This document shows positions 44,921 to 52,915 of a stretch of DNA of 64,000 bases, piece after piece. Position 1 is the stretch's first letter. The number at the start of each line of letters is the position of its first letter. The notes beneath the pieces were generated by a model. The model was not told the origin of the DNA. It searched no databases and saw only the letters and a program-made list of their open reading frames with translations. The translations under genes were made by a program, and so were the position numbers. The DNA comes from Actinoplanes subtropicus (GTDB taxonomy: Bacteria; Actinomycetota; Actinomycetes; Mycobacteriales; Micromonosporaceae), in NCBI RefSeq assembly GCF_000721705.1, contig NZ_JOJL01000008.1, positions 62,001-126,000 of the forward strand. Reading direction: 5' to 3'.

Positions 44921-45793
44921 TTACCGATACAGCTGGATGGCGCCGGCCTGCTCGCGCAGCCGGGCGATCCGCTGCTCCATCGGCGGGTGGGTGGAGAACA
45001 GCGCCGAGATGCCGCCGCTGCGGAACGGGTTGGCGATCATCAGGTGGGCGGCGCTGGTCAGCTGCCCCTCGGCCGGCAACGGCAGCCGCCGCGCGCCGTA
45101 CTGGATCTTCTCCAGCGCGCTGGCCAGGGCCAGCGGGTCGCGGGTGAGCTCGGCGCCGGACGCGTCCGCCTGGAACTCCCGGTTCCGGCTGATCGCCAGC
45201 TGGATGATCGAAGCGGCCAGCGGCCCGAGAATCAGCATCGCCAGCAGCGCCGCCGGGTTCGGCCGGTCGTCGTCGTCCGAGCCGCCCAGCGGCAGGAAGA
45301 TCGCCAGCTGCGCGAGCATCGTGACGATCCCGGCCAGCGCCGCGGCCACGCTCGAGATCAGGATGTCCCGGTTGTAGACGTGCGACAGCTCGTGCCCGAT
45401 CACCGCGCGCAGCTCACGCCGGTCGAGCAGCTGGGTGATGCCCACGGTGACGGCCACCGCGGCGTGCTCCGGGTTCCGCCCGGTCGCGAACGCGTTCGGC
45501 TGGTTCGACGGCGACACGTACAGCCGCGGCATCGGCTGCCCCGCGGTCTGCGACAGCTCCCGCACCATCTGGTAAAGCGCGGGGAACTCGGCCTCGCTGA
45601 CCGGTTGCGCCCGCATCGCCCGCAGCGCGAGCTTGTCCGAGTAGAAGTAGCTGAACGCGTTCATCCCCAGCGAGATGACCACCGCGATCACCAGTCCGGC
45701 GCTACCACCGAGCCAATACCCGGCCGCGAGAATCAACGCGGTCAGCAGACCCAGCAGGGCGGCGGTCTTGAGGCCGTTGTGATGGCTGGACAA
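44921..45793 (-). CDS. htpX: Protease HtpX homolog (zinc metalloprotease)
   Basis: 290 residues. The start is TTG 45793: GAGGAG lies five bases upstream and the next residues SSHHNG fit the family N-terminus. Two N-terminal helices are followed by the HELSH zinc site in AVIGHELSHVYNRD and the third ligand Glu in REFQADASGAEL. Further helices separate these. It is a membrane-embedded M48 peptidase that degrades misfolded membrane proteins. Length equals E. coli HtpX. Confidence 0.95.
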   Translation of the reverse strand: MSSHHNGLKTAALLGLLTALILAAGYWLGGSAGLVIAVVISLGMNAFSYFYSDKLALRAMRAQPVSEAEFPALYQMVRELSQTAGQPMPRLYVSPSNQPNAFATGRNPEHAAVAVTVGITQLLDRRELRAVIGHELSHVYNRDILISSVAAALAGIVTMLAQLAIFLPLGGSDDDDRPNPAALLAMLILGPLAASIIQLAISRNREFQADASGAELTRDPLALASALEKIQYGARRLPLPAEGQLTSAAHLMIANPFRSGGISALFSTHPPMEQRIARLREQAGAIQLYR

Positions 45794-45907
45794 TGCGACT
45801 CCTCAGTCTGCGGTCCCTTCGGACCCGCACCCTGCAAAACGCCCCTGACCGGCCGTTTCATCCGCCTGGGGCTGTGAGTTCGCTGAACAGCCGCTACCGT
45901 CCCCGCC

Positions 45908-46384
45908 ATGCCCGTGATCGCCCTGCGCCCCCTCGTGGACACCGACGCCGACGCCCTCTTCCGCATGATGCAGGACCCCGAGTCGGTCCGCATGGCCGCC
46001 TTCACCCCCGAGGACCCCACCGACCGGGCCCGCTTCGACACCTACCTGACCCGCATCCGCACCGACCCGACCATCACCAGCCGGGCGATCACCTACGACG
46101 GCGCCGTGGCGGGGAACATCGGCGCCTTCCGGATGGAGGGCGACCTCGACGTCGCCTACTGGATCGACCGCCCGCTGTGGGGCCGAGGCATCGCCAGCCA
46201 GGCGCTCGAGCTGTTCCTGCGCATCGTGACCGAGCGCCCCCTGCACGCCCGAGCCGCCAGCGACAACCTGGGCTCACTGCGGGTCTTGCGCAAAGCGGGC
46301 TTCCAACCCCAAGCCACCGAGATTTCGTACGCGTCGGCACGCGGCACCGAGATCGAGGAGACGATCCTGCGGCTGGACGCCTGA
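45908..46384 (+). CDS. GNAT-family N-acetyltransferase (RimJ-like)
   Basis: 158 residues. Starts IALRPLVDTDADALFRMMQD as RimJ/RimL-type enzymes do. The acetyl-CoA loop is in IDRPLWGRGIASQALELFL and the last motif is ASDNLGSLRVLRKAGFQ. It probably acetylates a small molecule or protein N-terminus. TACCGT lies 7 nt before the ATG, consistent with a leaderless message. It ends in a strong terminator shared with tRNA-Tyr. Confidence 0.92.
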   Translation: MPVIALRPLVDTDADALFRMMQDPESVRMAAFTPEDPTDRARFDTYLTRIRTDPTITSRAITYDGAVAGNIGAFRMEGDLDVAYWIDRPLWGRGIASQALELFLRIVTERPLHARAASDNLGSLRVLRKAGFQPQATEISYASARGTEIEETILRLDA

Positions 46385-46389
46385 CGAAG

Positions 46390-46438
46390 AAGGCCCCTCT
46401 CCGCCGGTGTCAGCAGATGAGGGGCCTTGCCGTCCCAG
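46390..46438. terminator. Bidirectional terminator between GNAT gene and tRNA-Tyr
   Basis: AAGGCCCCTC (46390-46399) pairs perfectly with GAGGGGCCTT (46429-46438) around a 29-nt loop, five bases after the GNAT stop and two bases before the 3' end of the tRNA. Confidence 0.8.
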
Positions 46439-46440
46439 GG

Positions 46441-46521
46441 TGGCGGGTGAAGGATTCGAACCTTCGTAGCTTTCGCGACGGATTTACAGTCCGCTCCCAT
46501 TGGCCGCTCGGGCAACCCGCC
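46441..46521 (-). tRNA. tRNA-Tyr (GTA)
   Basis: An 81-nt class II tRNA on the minus strand. The acceptor stem GGCGGGT pairs with ACCCGCC and the discriminator is A. The anticodon loop CTGTAAA lies in the stem GCGGA/TCCGT-type context, giving GTA. A long variable arm and the GGTTCGAATCC T-loop are present. CCA is not encoded. Confidence 0.96.
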
Positions 46522-46559
46522 TGGGAACGCTCCTGTGCCTTCGCACAGCAGCGGACAAC

Positions 46560-46590
46560 AGGATAGCCGTACCGCCGCCCCCGATTGCAA
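46560..46590 (-). promoter_or_regulatory. Promoter of tRNA-Tyr
   Basis: On the minus strand TTGCAA, 19 nt, TATCCT. The -10 lies about 40 nt upstream of the tRNA 5' end. A small TGTGC/GCACA hairpin is in the leader. Confidence 0.5.
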
Positions 46591-46669
46591 CCGGGTACGG
46601 TCGGCATGGGGCGGTCCGCGTCCGGCCCTCCGCATACATCGACGTACGCCAGCCCGCAGGAGTCTGATC

Positions 46670-47164
46670 ATGGCAGCCAGCCCGTCCTTCGACATCGTCA
46701 GCAAGGTCGACAGGCAGGAGGTCGACAACGCGTTCCACCAGGCGGAGAAGGAGCTCGGCACCCGGTTCGACTTCCGGGGTACCGGCACCGGCATCGCCAA
46801 GTCGGGGGAGGAGGGCGTGACCATCACCTCCGAGACCGAGGAGCGCGCGATCGCCGCCCTCGACGTCTTCAAGGAGAAACTGGTCAAGCGGAACATCTCG
46901 CTCAAGTCGCTGGAGGCCGGCGAGCCGCGGCAGTCCGGCAAGACGTACAAGATCGACTGCAAGGTGGTCGAGGGGATCGAGACCGACAAGGCCAAGGCGA
47001 TCAGCAAGAAGATCCGCGACGAGGGCCCGAAGGGCGTGCAGGCCCAGATCCAGGGCGACCAGTTGCGGGTCACCGGCAAGAAGAAGGACGACCTGCAGGC
47101 CGTGATCGCCCTGCTCAAGGCCGAGGACTTCGGCGTCGCCCTGCAGTTCACGAATTACCGCTGA
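46670..47164 (+). CDS. YajQ-family nucleotide-binding protein
   Basis: 164 residues from ATG 46670, after AGGAG. The YajQ family pattern is intact: [51 protein letters not shown] and [20 protein letters not shown]. YajQ proteins bind tRNA or nucleotides, and Xanthomonas/Pseudomonas homologs bind cyclic di-GMP. Interestingly a GGDEF-EAL gene lies about 2 kb downstream, but nothing else connects them. Confidence 0.95.
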   Translation: MAASPSFDIVSKVDRQEVDNAFHQAEKELGTRFDFRGTGTGIAKSGEEGVTITSETEERAIAALDVFKEKLVKRNISLKSLEAGEPRQSGKTYKIDCKVVEGIETDKAKAISKKIRDEGPKGVQAQIQGDQLRVTGKKKDDLQAVIALLKAEDFGVALQFTNYR

Positions 47165-47209
47165 CCGATTTGCCGCCGCCGGGGGCGACCCCGGCGGCAG
47201 ACTGAGGCC

Positions 47210-47542
47210 ATGAGCGCCAGTACGTGGACCATGGTGGTCGGCGGGGTGGCCGGGATGGTCCTGGCCGCGTTCGGGGCCGGCATGCTGGTCACCGGGCGCG
47301 CGCCGGACGCGACCACGCGCGCGTTCCGTACCGTGCGCGACGCCGGCTGCTATCACCTGCTGTTCGGCGTGGGCCTCGCGCTGATCGTGTTCGGCACGGC
47401 GTGGGGCGGCGGGCTGGTGACGCTGCTCACCACGGTGGTGGCGATCGCCCTGGTGGCGGTGGCGGTGGTCCGTTTCCGCCCGCGTGGGCACCGCGACCGT
47501 TTCGCCGGGAACGGGCGCCACGGCGGCAGGGGAAACGGCTAA
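47210..47542 (+). CDS. Small hypothetical membrane protein
   Basis: 110 residues. Three hydrophobic stretches: MVVGGVAGMVLAAFGAGMLV, YHLLFGVGLALIVFGTAWGG and LVTLLTTVVAIALVAVAVV, ending in a basic, Gly/Arg/His-rich tail. I do not recognise the family. It follows yajQ after 45 nt in the same direction and may be cotranscribed. Confidence 0.7.
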   Translation: MSASTWTMVVGGVAGMVLAAFGAGMLVTGRAPDATTRAFRTVRDAGCYHLLFGVGLALIVFGTAWGGGLVTLLTTVVAIALVAVAVVRFRPRGHRDRFAGNGRHGGRGNG

Positions 47543-47623
47543 AAGCGATCAAAACCACGATTGCGTACGCCGAGGAAAAGCACCACCCTCCTCAGTAAGA
47601 ACGGTGAACAACGAGGAGCGGCA

Positions 47624-48433
47624 GTGATCGATCCGGTGGTCGGCCCCGACTTCGTCCGCGCGCATCCCGAGCGGGTGCTGCTCGCCGACGTCCGCTACTA
47701 CCTCGACGGCCGGTCCGGCCGCGCCGCCTACGAGGGTGGCCACCTGCCGGGCGCGATCTTCGTGGATGTCGACACCGATCTGGCCGCGCACGCCGGCCCG
47801 GCCGAGGGCCGGCACCCGCTCCCGACCCCCGAGGCGTTCGCCGAGCGGATGGCGGCTCTCGGCCTGAGCGACGACACCATCGTGATCGCGTACGACGATG
47901 CCGGCGGCGTGATGGCCGCGCGCCTGGTCTGGATGCTCCGCGCCACCGGCCACGACGCCGCGCTCCTGGACGGCGGGCTCCACGCGTACGCGGAAAAGCT
48001 GGAAACCACGACGCCGCCGCGCGCTCCCGGGGTTTTCGAGGCGAGGCCCTGGCCGAGCGAGCGGCTCGCCGACATCGAGGACGCCACCCGCGCCGAGTTC
48101 GTGGTGCTCGACGCGCGGCAGCCGGAGCGGTTCCGCGGCGAGACCGAGCCGATCGATCCGCGGGCCGGCCACATCCCGGGCGCCCGCAGCCTGCCCACCC
48201 GGGAGAACGTGGACGCCACCGGCCTCTTCCTGCCTCCCGCCGAGCTGCGCGACCGGTTCCTCGCGGCCGGCGTCACCGACGGCGCGACGGTCGTCTCGTA
48301 TTGCGGGTCGGGCGTGACCGCCTGCCACAACCTGCTGGCCCTCGAGCGGGCCGGCTTCGCGCCCGGAAAGCTCTACCCCGGCTCCTGGTCGCAGTACAGC
48401 GCCACCGACCGGCCGGCCGCGACCGGAGCCTAG
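47624..48433 (+). CDS. sseA: Sulfurtransferase, two rhodanese domains (SseA/3-mercaptopyruvate type)
   Basis: 269 residues from GTG 47624, five bases after GAGGAG. Two rhodanese repeats: the N-terminal one (YLDGRSGRAAYEGGHLPGAI) lacks a catalytic Cys, and the C-terminal one has SYCGSGVTACHN, the CGSGVTA loop favouring 3-mercaptopyruvate or thiosulfate. It moves sulfane sulfur to acceptors in the cytosol. It converges on the HTH gene with a 4-nt overlap. Confidence 0.92.
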   Translation: MIDPVVGPDFVRAHPERVLLADVRYYLDGRSGRAAYEGGHLPGAIFVDVDTDLAAHAGPAEGRHPLPTPEAFAERMAALGLSDDTIVIAYDDAGGVMAARLVWMLRATGHDAALLDGGLHAYAEKLETTTPPRAPGVFEARPWPSERLADIEDATRAEFVVLDARQPERFRGETEPIDPRAGHIPGARSLPTRENVDATGLFLPPAELRDRFLAAGVTDGATVVSYCGSGVTACHNLLALERAGFAPGKLYPGSWSQYSATDRPAATGA

Positions 48434-48843
48434 GAGTCCGCCTCGCCGGCCAGGTCGCGTGCCTCCGCGACCGCGTCGGGGGCGAGTCCTTCGTAGCCGG
48501 TGCGGTCGTGCTGGCGGGCCTGCTCCTCGATCCAGCGGGTGTGCGCCTCCCAGGCCGCCTGCTTGCTGCTGCCCAGGGCCGTCCCGATCTGGGTCCACGA
48601 TGCCCCGGCGCCGCGGGCCGCCCGTACCATCGCCTGCCGGCCGTACCCGGCCTTGCGGATCACCACCTCGCTGAGCGCGAGCATCTCGAGCGCCTCGTCG
48701 CGGCTGAGCGCCGGAGCAACGTCGTCGCCGGGTGTCCCACCGGCCACCGCGGCGAGCGCATCCCGCATCCGCAGCTCGTCGTACCGCGTCGTGGCGGTCG
48801 ACAGCGTGTGCTCTCGCTCCAGTTCGTCCGGTGAGGCAGTCAT
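48430..48843 (-). CDS. Small helix-turn-helix-containing protein
   Basis: 137 residues from ATG 48843; a TTG at 48879 would add 12 residues. The central part contains VRAARGAGASWTQIGTALG followed by SSKQAAWEAHTRW, which reads as a helix-turn-helix like those in small actinobacterial DNA-binding proteins. The N-terminal part is acidic and helical. A 14-bp perfect palindrome 25 nt upstream of the start could be its own operator. Target unknown. Confidence 0.7.
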   Translation of the reverse strand: MTASPDELEREHTLSTATTRYDELRMRDALAAVAGGTPGDDVAPALSRDEALEMLALSEVVIRKAGYGRQAMVRAARGAGASWTQIGTALGSSKQAAWEAHTRWIEEQARQHDRTGYEGLAPDAVAEARDLAGEADS

Positions 48844-48867
48844 CGGGAAAGCCTGCCCGTCAGGCCG

Positions 48868-48881
48868 ACTTGACGTCAAGT
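48868..48881. promoter_or_regulatory. 14-bp perfect palindrome upstream of the HTH gene
   Basis: ACTTGACGTCAAGT, with an additional CTTGAC half site at 48885-48890. It lies 25-38 nt before ATG 48843 and is a natural candidate for autoregulation. TTGAC could also act as a -35 element. Confidence 0.5.
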
Positions 48882-48930
48882 GATCTTGACGGACACGAGG
48901 TGAATAGCATTCTTTTTTGCCGTTAAATCC

Positions 48931-48956
48931 GACCGAAAGCCATCAATCTTTCGGTC
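48931..48956. other. Perfect 9-bp inverted repeat in the leader of the c-di-GMP locus
   Basis: GACCGAAAG (48931-48939) and CTTTCGGTC (48948-48956) flank CCATCAAT. It follows TCTTTTTTGC. It could be a protein site or an RNA hairpin 160 nt ahead of the small peptide gene. It does not match the known c-di-GMP riboswitch consensus. Confidence 0.45.
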
Positions 48957-49118
48957 CCAGCTCCCCCGTGAACCTCAGCCGTTCGGTCAGGATTTCGGTA
49001 TGTGCGGCCTCGACCCGCCGCTGGACACTCCCTGTCGCACAACGGGTGTGGCACCATCATGTGACCCACCACAGGTTGCGTAACACCGTGTTCGCGTTCG
49101 AGGTCACAGGAGTCAGGC

Positions 49119-49265
49119 ATGTTCGCAAAGAAGCTGGGCCGCGTCGCGCGTCTAGTTCTCGTGCTTGCCGTTGTCTTCGGCGGCGTCGGCGTTGCTACCG
49201 GGGGCGCCGATCAGGCCCACTCTGCCGCGACTGAGTTCGCCGCTCTCATCGTGGACTGGGACTGA
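49119..49265 (+). CDS. Small secreted peptide, 48 residues
   Basis: ATG 49119 follows AGGAG (49108-49112) by six bases. The peptide starts MFAKKLGRVARLVLVLAVVF, a basic n-region and hydrophobic core of a signal sequence, then GGVGVATGG and ADQAHSA as a likely cleavage region. The mature part would be about 20 residues ending ALIVDWD. Function unknown. The gene precedes the GGDEF-EAL gene by 62 nt in the same direction and is probably cotranscribed with it. Confidence 0.65.
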   Translation: MFAKKLGRVARLVLVLAVVFGGVGVATGGADQAHSAATEFAALIVDWD

Positions 49266-49327
49266 GCCTCCCGCTGGGCCGAGCGACCCGGGTGTGGGCC
49301 GACGGCCTCGACTGACAAGGGAGTGTT

Positions 49328-51862
49328 ATGGCCAGGCGTCCGCGGGGCCGTCAGCATTCCGCGCAGTACGCATGGCTGATCACGGGCCCCTTGGCGCTGT
49401 TCGCCGCGGCCTGCTTCGCCTGGTTCTGGGCCGAGCGCCCGGACTGGTATGACTCCTGGCCGGCCGGCCTCGTCGCGCTCGCCGGGATCTCCCTGGTCTA
49501 CGTCGGCGTCTTCAACGTCGTCATCCGCCGCAGCACGTACAGCATCATCCTGACCGAGGTCCCGCTCGTTCTGGTGTTGTACTTCCTGCCACCGCCGATG
49601 GTCATTCTCGTAGTCGGCGGCGCCTCGCTCGGCACTCAGTTGCTGCGTTCCGCAGTGATCACGCCGGTCAAGATGTGGTTCAACGTCGCCAAGGTGTCGG
49701 CGACGATCGCGGCCGCGCTCCTGGTGATCGCCGCGCTGCCGGACATCAAGGGCGCGGGCCCGGCGACGTGGGGCGTGATCGCCACGGCCCTGCTGATCAA
49801 CACGGTGCTCGACTTCTTCTGCCTGGCCGGCGTGATGGCCGCCGTCCAGGGTGTCCGGGCCGGTCAGGACGCGTTGCGCGGGATAGGCCCGGCGCTGGCC
49901 ATCGCGAGCGTCAACATCGTGATCGGGCTCGTCTTCCTGGTCGCCATGGTCGCTACCCCGTGGGCGGCGCTTCTGCTGCTCGTCCTGGTCGCCGCGCTGG
50001 TCCTGATGCTCCGGTCGTTCGCCGAGTTCTTCCGGCAGCACCGCACCCTCAGCGACGTCTACGAGCTCACCAAGGCGGTCCGCGAGGAGGGCGCCGACAC
50101 CGGCCTCCCGGATGTGCTGCTCGGCCGGGTCCGAGCGCTGATGCGGGCCGAGTACGCGACGCTGTGGCTGGCCCCGCAGGGCCGGCATCCCGAAATGCTG
50201 CTGACGGCTCGAGTGGAGAACAAAGGCCTGCTCGACCTGTCGCTGACGCCGCCCGCGATTCGCGACCGGGCGATCGCCGAGGGGCAGACCATCGCGGTCG
50301 GGCCGAGCTTCAAGGAGACTCAGGACCTTCGTCACGAGCTCCGGGCCTTCAAGATCAAAGACGTGGTGATCGTGCCGCTGCGATCGGGACAGACCACGAT
50401 CGGCAGCCTCGAGGTGATCAACCGGATCGGCGACACCCGCGTCTTCCGCGGGCCCGACGCGCAGGTGCTCGAGACGATCGCGGCGCACGCGGCCGCGGCC
50501 GTCGAGAATTCCCGGCTGGTCGAGCGGCTGCGGCACGACGCGTACCACGACCGGCTCACCGGCATGCCCAACCGCCGGCGGATCACCGACGCGCTCGCCG
50601 AGGCGGTCAAGGTGCGTGCCGAGTCCGAGGTGGTCGCCACCCTGCTGTTCGACGTCGACGGGCAGCGCGACGTGAACGAGTCGATGGGTCACGCCGCCGG
50701 CGACAAGCTGCTCGCCGAGGTGGCCGAGCGGCTGCGCGCGATCGCCGGCCCGGGCGCCCTGGTCGGCCGGATCGGCGGCGACGAGTTCGTGGTGACCCAG
50801 CGGGCCGAGAGCGTCGACGCGACCGTCCGGCTCGCCACCGAGATGCGCGAGCAGCTGCGCGGGCCGATGACGGTCGGCAGCCTCACGCTGGATGTGGACA
50901 CGGCCGTCGGGGTGTCCGTCTACCCGGATCACGGCGCCGACCCCGAGACGCTGATCCAGCGGGCCGAGCTCGCCGCGAACGCCGCCAAGGTCCTCCCGTA
51001 CGGCGTCCAGCTGTTCCACCCCGCCCTTGAGTCCCGCGCGGTACGCCGGCTCGGGATAGCCGCCGATCTCCGCAAGGCCCTCGACCGGGACGAGCTGGAT
51101 GTCTACTTCCAGCCCAAGGTCACGCTGGCCGATCGGCACCTGGTCGGCGTCGAGTGCCTGGCCCGCTGGACGCACGCCGCGCACGGCGAGGTCGCCCCGG
51201 AGGACTTCGTGGCGGTCGCCGAGCACACCGGCCAGCTCGCCCGGCTCACCGAACGGGTGCTCACCGAGGGCCTGCGCCGCTGCCGGGAGTGGGCCGAGGC
51301 CGATCGCCCGCTCTCCATCGCGGTCAACCTGTCGGTCCGCACCCTGCTGGACTCCCGCTTCCCCGACATGGTGGCGGAGCAGCTGGAGCGGTACGGCGTG
51401 GCCCCGGCCCAGGTCACCTTCGAGATCTCCGAGCCGGGCATGCTCGGCGACATCGAGCGGGTGCTGCCGACCCTCTACCGGCTGCGTGATCTCGGCGTCC
51501 GGCTCAGCGTCGACGACTTCGGCACGGGCGCGTCCTCGCTGTCGTACCTGCGGCAGTGGCCGGTGCACGAGGTCAAGATCGACGACAGCTTCGTGCAGGG
51601 CATGGCGACCGATTCGGGCGACCTGGCGATCGTACGGGCGGTGGTCAGCCTGTCCCGTGAATTCGGTCTCACCGTGGTCGCCGAGGGGGTCGAGAGCGAG
51701 CTGACCCTCGACCTGCTGGAGGAGATGGGCTGCGAGATCGGCCAGGGTTATCTGTTCAGCCGCCCGCTGCCGTACGAGCGGCTGGAGGCCTGGTTCAGCG
51801 CCCAGACCGAGCCCGAGTCGACCCCGACGGGCGAGGTCCGGCGGCTGCGCGCGGTGATCTGA
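49328..51862 (+). CDS. Membrane GGDEF-EAL protein with GAF-like domain (cyclic di-GMP turnover)
   Basis: 844 residues. About six to seven membrane helices (residues ~15-235), a GAF-like domain (~260-395), GGDEF (~400-560) and EAL (~570-830). The cyclase signature GGDEF is intact (GRIGGDEFV), so diguanylate cyclase activity is plausible. The usual inhibitory RxxD site upstream is RAIA, so product inhibition is probably weak. The EAL motif reads ECL, but the catalytic Glu, DDFGTG loop, KID Lys and EGVE Glu remain, so phosphodiesterase activity is also possible. The arrangement with an upstream secreted peptide and a sensor domain suggests signal-dependent switching. Confidence 0.93.
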   Translation: MARRPRGRQHSAQYAWLITGPLALFAAACFAWFWAERPDWYDSWPAGLVALAGISLVYVGVFNVVIRRSTYSIILTEVPLVLVLYFLPPPMVILVVGGASLGTQLLRSAVITPVKMWFNVAKVSATIAAALLVIAALPDIKGAGPATWGVIATALLINTVLDFFCLAGVMAAVQGVRAGQDALRGIGPALAIASVNIVIGLVFLVAMVATPWAALLLLVLVAALVLMLRSFAEFFRQHRTLSDVYELTKAVREEGADTGLPDVLLGRVRALMRAEYATLWLAPQGRHPEMLLTARVENKGLLDLSLTPPAIRDRAIAEGQTIAVGPSFKETQDLRHELRAFKIKDVVIVPLRSGQTTIGSLEVINRIGDTRVFRGPDAQVLETIAAHAAAAVENSRLVERLRHDAYHDRLTGMPNRRRITDALAEAVKVRAESEVVATLLFDVDGQRDVNESMGHAAGDKLLAEVAERLRAIAGPGALVGRIGGDEFVVTQRAESVDATVRLATEMREQLRGPMTVGSLTLDVDTAVGVSVYPDHGADPETLIQRAELAANAAKVLPYGVQLFHPALESRAVRRLGIAADLRKALDRDELDVYFQPKVTLADRHLVGVECLARWTHAAHGEVAPEDFVAVAEHTGQLARLTERVLTEGLRRCREWAEADRPLSIAVNLSVRTLLDSRFPDMVAEQLERYGVAPAQVTFEISEPGMLGDIERVLPTLYRLRDLGVRLSVDDFGTGASSLSYLRQWPVHEVKIDDSFVQGMATDSGDLAIVRAVVSLSREFGLTVVAEGVESELTLDLLEEMGCEIGQGYLFSRPLPYERLEAWFSAQTEPESTPTGEVRRLRAVI

Positions 51863-51869
51863 CCCCGAT

Positions 51870-51898
51870 TTCACCCGGGAACCCGGGCCGTGTATTGT
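51870..51898 (+). promoter_or_regulatory. Promoter of tRNA-Thr
   Basis: TTCACC, 17 nt, TATTGT; the -10 ends 34 nt before the tRNA 5' end. It sits just after the GGDEF-EAL stop. Confidence 0.6.
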
Positions 51899-51932
51899 CT
51901 TCTCTGCGCAGCAAGCGAAAGCGCGTGCGCAA

Positions 51933-52005
51933 GCCCCCTTAGCTCAGTCGGCAGAGCGTCTCCATGGTAAGGAGAAGGTCTACGGTTCGATTCCGTAAGG
52001 GGGCT
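51933..52005 (+). tRNA. tRNA-Thr (GGT)
   Basis: 73 nt. Acceptor GCCCCCT/AGGGGGC, discriminator T. D-loop AGCTCAGTCGGCAGAGC. Anticodon stem TCTCC/GGAGA around ATGGTAA gives GGT. The T-arm CTACGGTTCGATTCCGTAG is complete. CCA is not encoded. Confidence 0.96.
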
Positions 52006-52053
52006 CTACCGGGTTCTTTCCCCGCCGCCGGCGCTGGATCTTGAGCCTGGCTC

Positions 52054-52126
52054 GGCGGTGTAGCTCAGTTGGCAGAGCAAGCGGCTCATAATCGCTGTGT
52101 CGCCGGTTCAAGTCCGGCCACCGCTA
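52054..52126 (+). tRNA. tRNA-Met (CAT), elongator
   Basis: 73 nt. Acceptor GGCGGTG pairs with CACCGCT (terminal G-T wobble), discriminator A. Anticodon loop CTCATAA in the stem AGCGG/TCGCT gives CAT. An initiator tRNA would have an unpaired first base, so this is the elongator. It lies 48 nt after tRNA-Thr and is probably cotranscribed. Confidence 0.93.
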
Positions 52127-52137
52127 CTAGCAGTCTT

Positions 52138-52167
52138 TTGCAGATCGGCGTGTCGAGCGTCTACGCT
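52138..52167 (+). promoter_or_regulatory. Promoter of rpmG
   Basis: TTGCAG, 18 nt, TACGCT; the expected transcript starts about 37 nt before the rpmG GTG. Confidence 0.5.
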
Positions 52168-52210
52168 TGCATGTCGTTGAACTAACCCGTGAGCAGGAAG
52201 GCACCTTGCC

Positions 52211-52378
52211 GTGGCCAAGGCGACCGACGTCCGTCCGAAGATCACCCTGGCGTGTACGGAGTGCAAGGAGCGGAACTACATCACCCGGAAGAACCGGCGT
52301 AACGACCCCGACCGCATCGAGCTGAAGAAGTTCTGCCCCCGGGACGGCCGGCACACCGTGCACCGCGAGACGCGCTGA
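52211..52378 (+). CDS. rpmG: 50S ribosomal protein L33
   Basis: 55 residues from GTG 52211, after [28 protein letters not shown] is the L33 pattern. Cys pair CTEC is retained but the second zinc pair is reduced to a single Cys ([10 protein letters not shown]), so this is likely a zinc-independent or partly degenerate form. It starts the conserved rpmG-hadAB-trpT-secE-nusG block. Confidence 0.95.
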   Translation: MAKATDVRPKITLACTECKERNYITRKNRRNDPDRIELKKFCPRDGRHTVHRETR

Positions 52379-52422
52379 CCCAGCACGCACCGATCTGGCA
52401 CGCACTGGGCACCACCCACCTG

Positions 52423-52448
52423 CTGCGCCGTCCGAAAGGGCGGCGCAG
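52423..52448 (+). terminator. Hairpin after rpmG with GAAA tetraloop
   Basis: CTGCGCCGTCC and GGGCGGCGCAG pair with one wobble around GAAA. It lies just upstream of the hadA -10 element. Confidence 0.7.
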
Positions 52449-52450
52449 AG

Positions 52451-52456
52451 TAGTTT
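52451..52456 (+). promoter_or_regulatory. -10 element of hadA
   Basis: TAGTTT ends 6 nt before ATG 52463, predicting a leaderless hadAB mRNA. This supports ATG 52463 over GTG 52457. Confidence 0.5.
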
Positions 52457-52462
52457 GTGGGC

Positions 52463-52912
52463 ATGCCCCTGGACCAGTCCTACGTCGGACGTTCGTATCC
52501 GCCCACCGAGCCCTACCAGGTCGGTCGCGAGAAGATCCGCGAGTTCGCCCGCGCGATCGGCGCCGCCGACCCGGAGTACCTCGACCCCGAGGCGGCCCGC
52601 GCTCTTGGGTACGCCGACGTCGTCGCCCCGCCGACCTTCCCGATCATCTTCACGATGGCCTCGAGCCACCGGCAGATCGTCGAGGACCCGGAGCTCGGCA
52701 TCGACTACAGCCGGGTGGTGCACGGCGACCAGAGGTTCGCGTACCGCCGGCCGATCGTCGCCGGCGACGCCCTGGTCTGCGTCAACACCGTCGAGGAGAT
52801 CACCAGCCGGGGCGGGCACGACTTCCTGACCACCCGCAGCGACGTGTCGACCGACGCCGGCGAGCCGGTGGTCACCGTCTGGGCCAAGCTCGTGCAGCGC
52901 GGGGAGGAGTAG
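52463..52912 (+). CDS. hadA: (3R)-hydroxyacyl-ACP dehydratase subunit HadA
   Basis: 149 residues. N-terminal MaoC-like hot-dog domain: YPPTEPYQVGREKIREFARAIG and VVAPPTFPIIFTM. It lacks the hydratase-2 catalytic Asp/His pair, as HadA and HadC subunits do, and supplies the substrate channel to HadB. In mycobacteria the complex dehydrates long hydroxyacyl-ACPs of FAS-II. The gene pair sits between rpmG and tRNA-Trp exactly as in mycobacteria, though no hadC follows. Confidence 0.92.
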   Translation: MPLDQSYVGRSYPPTEPYQVGREKIREFARAIGAADPEYLDPEAARALGYADVVAPPTFPIIFTMASSHRQIVEDPELGIDYSRVVHGDQRFAYRRPIVAGDALVCVNTVEEITSRGGHDFLTTRSDVSTDAGEPVVTVWAKLVQRGEE

Positions 52913-52915
52913 CAG

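Noticed and set aside
48901..49118. Possible c-di-GMP riboswitch upstream of the peptide/GGDEF-EAL genes
   Set aside because: A 9-bp hairpin is present, but I cannot find the conserved GEMM core.
49211..51874. 887-codon open frame antisense to the GGDEF-EAL gene
   Set aside because: Shadow frame; composition is that of reversed GC-rich codons, with no motifs.
52054..52126. Initiator tRNA-fMet
   Set aside because: The first acceptor pair is a G-T wobble instead of the unpaired C-A of initiators.
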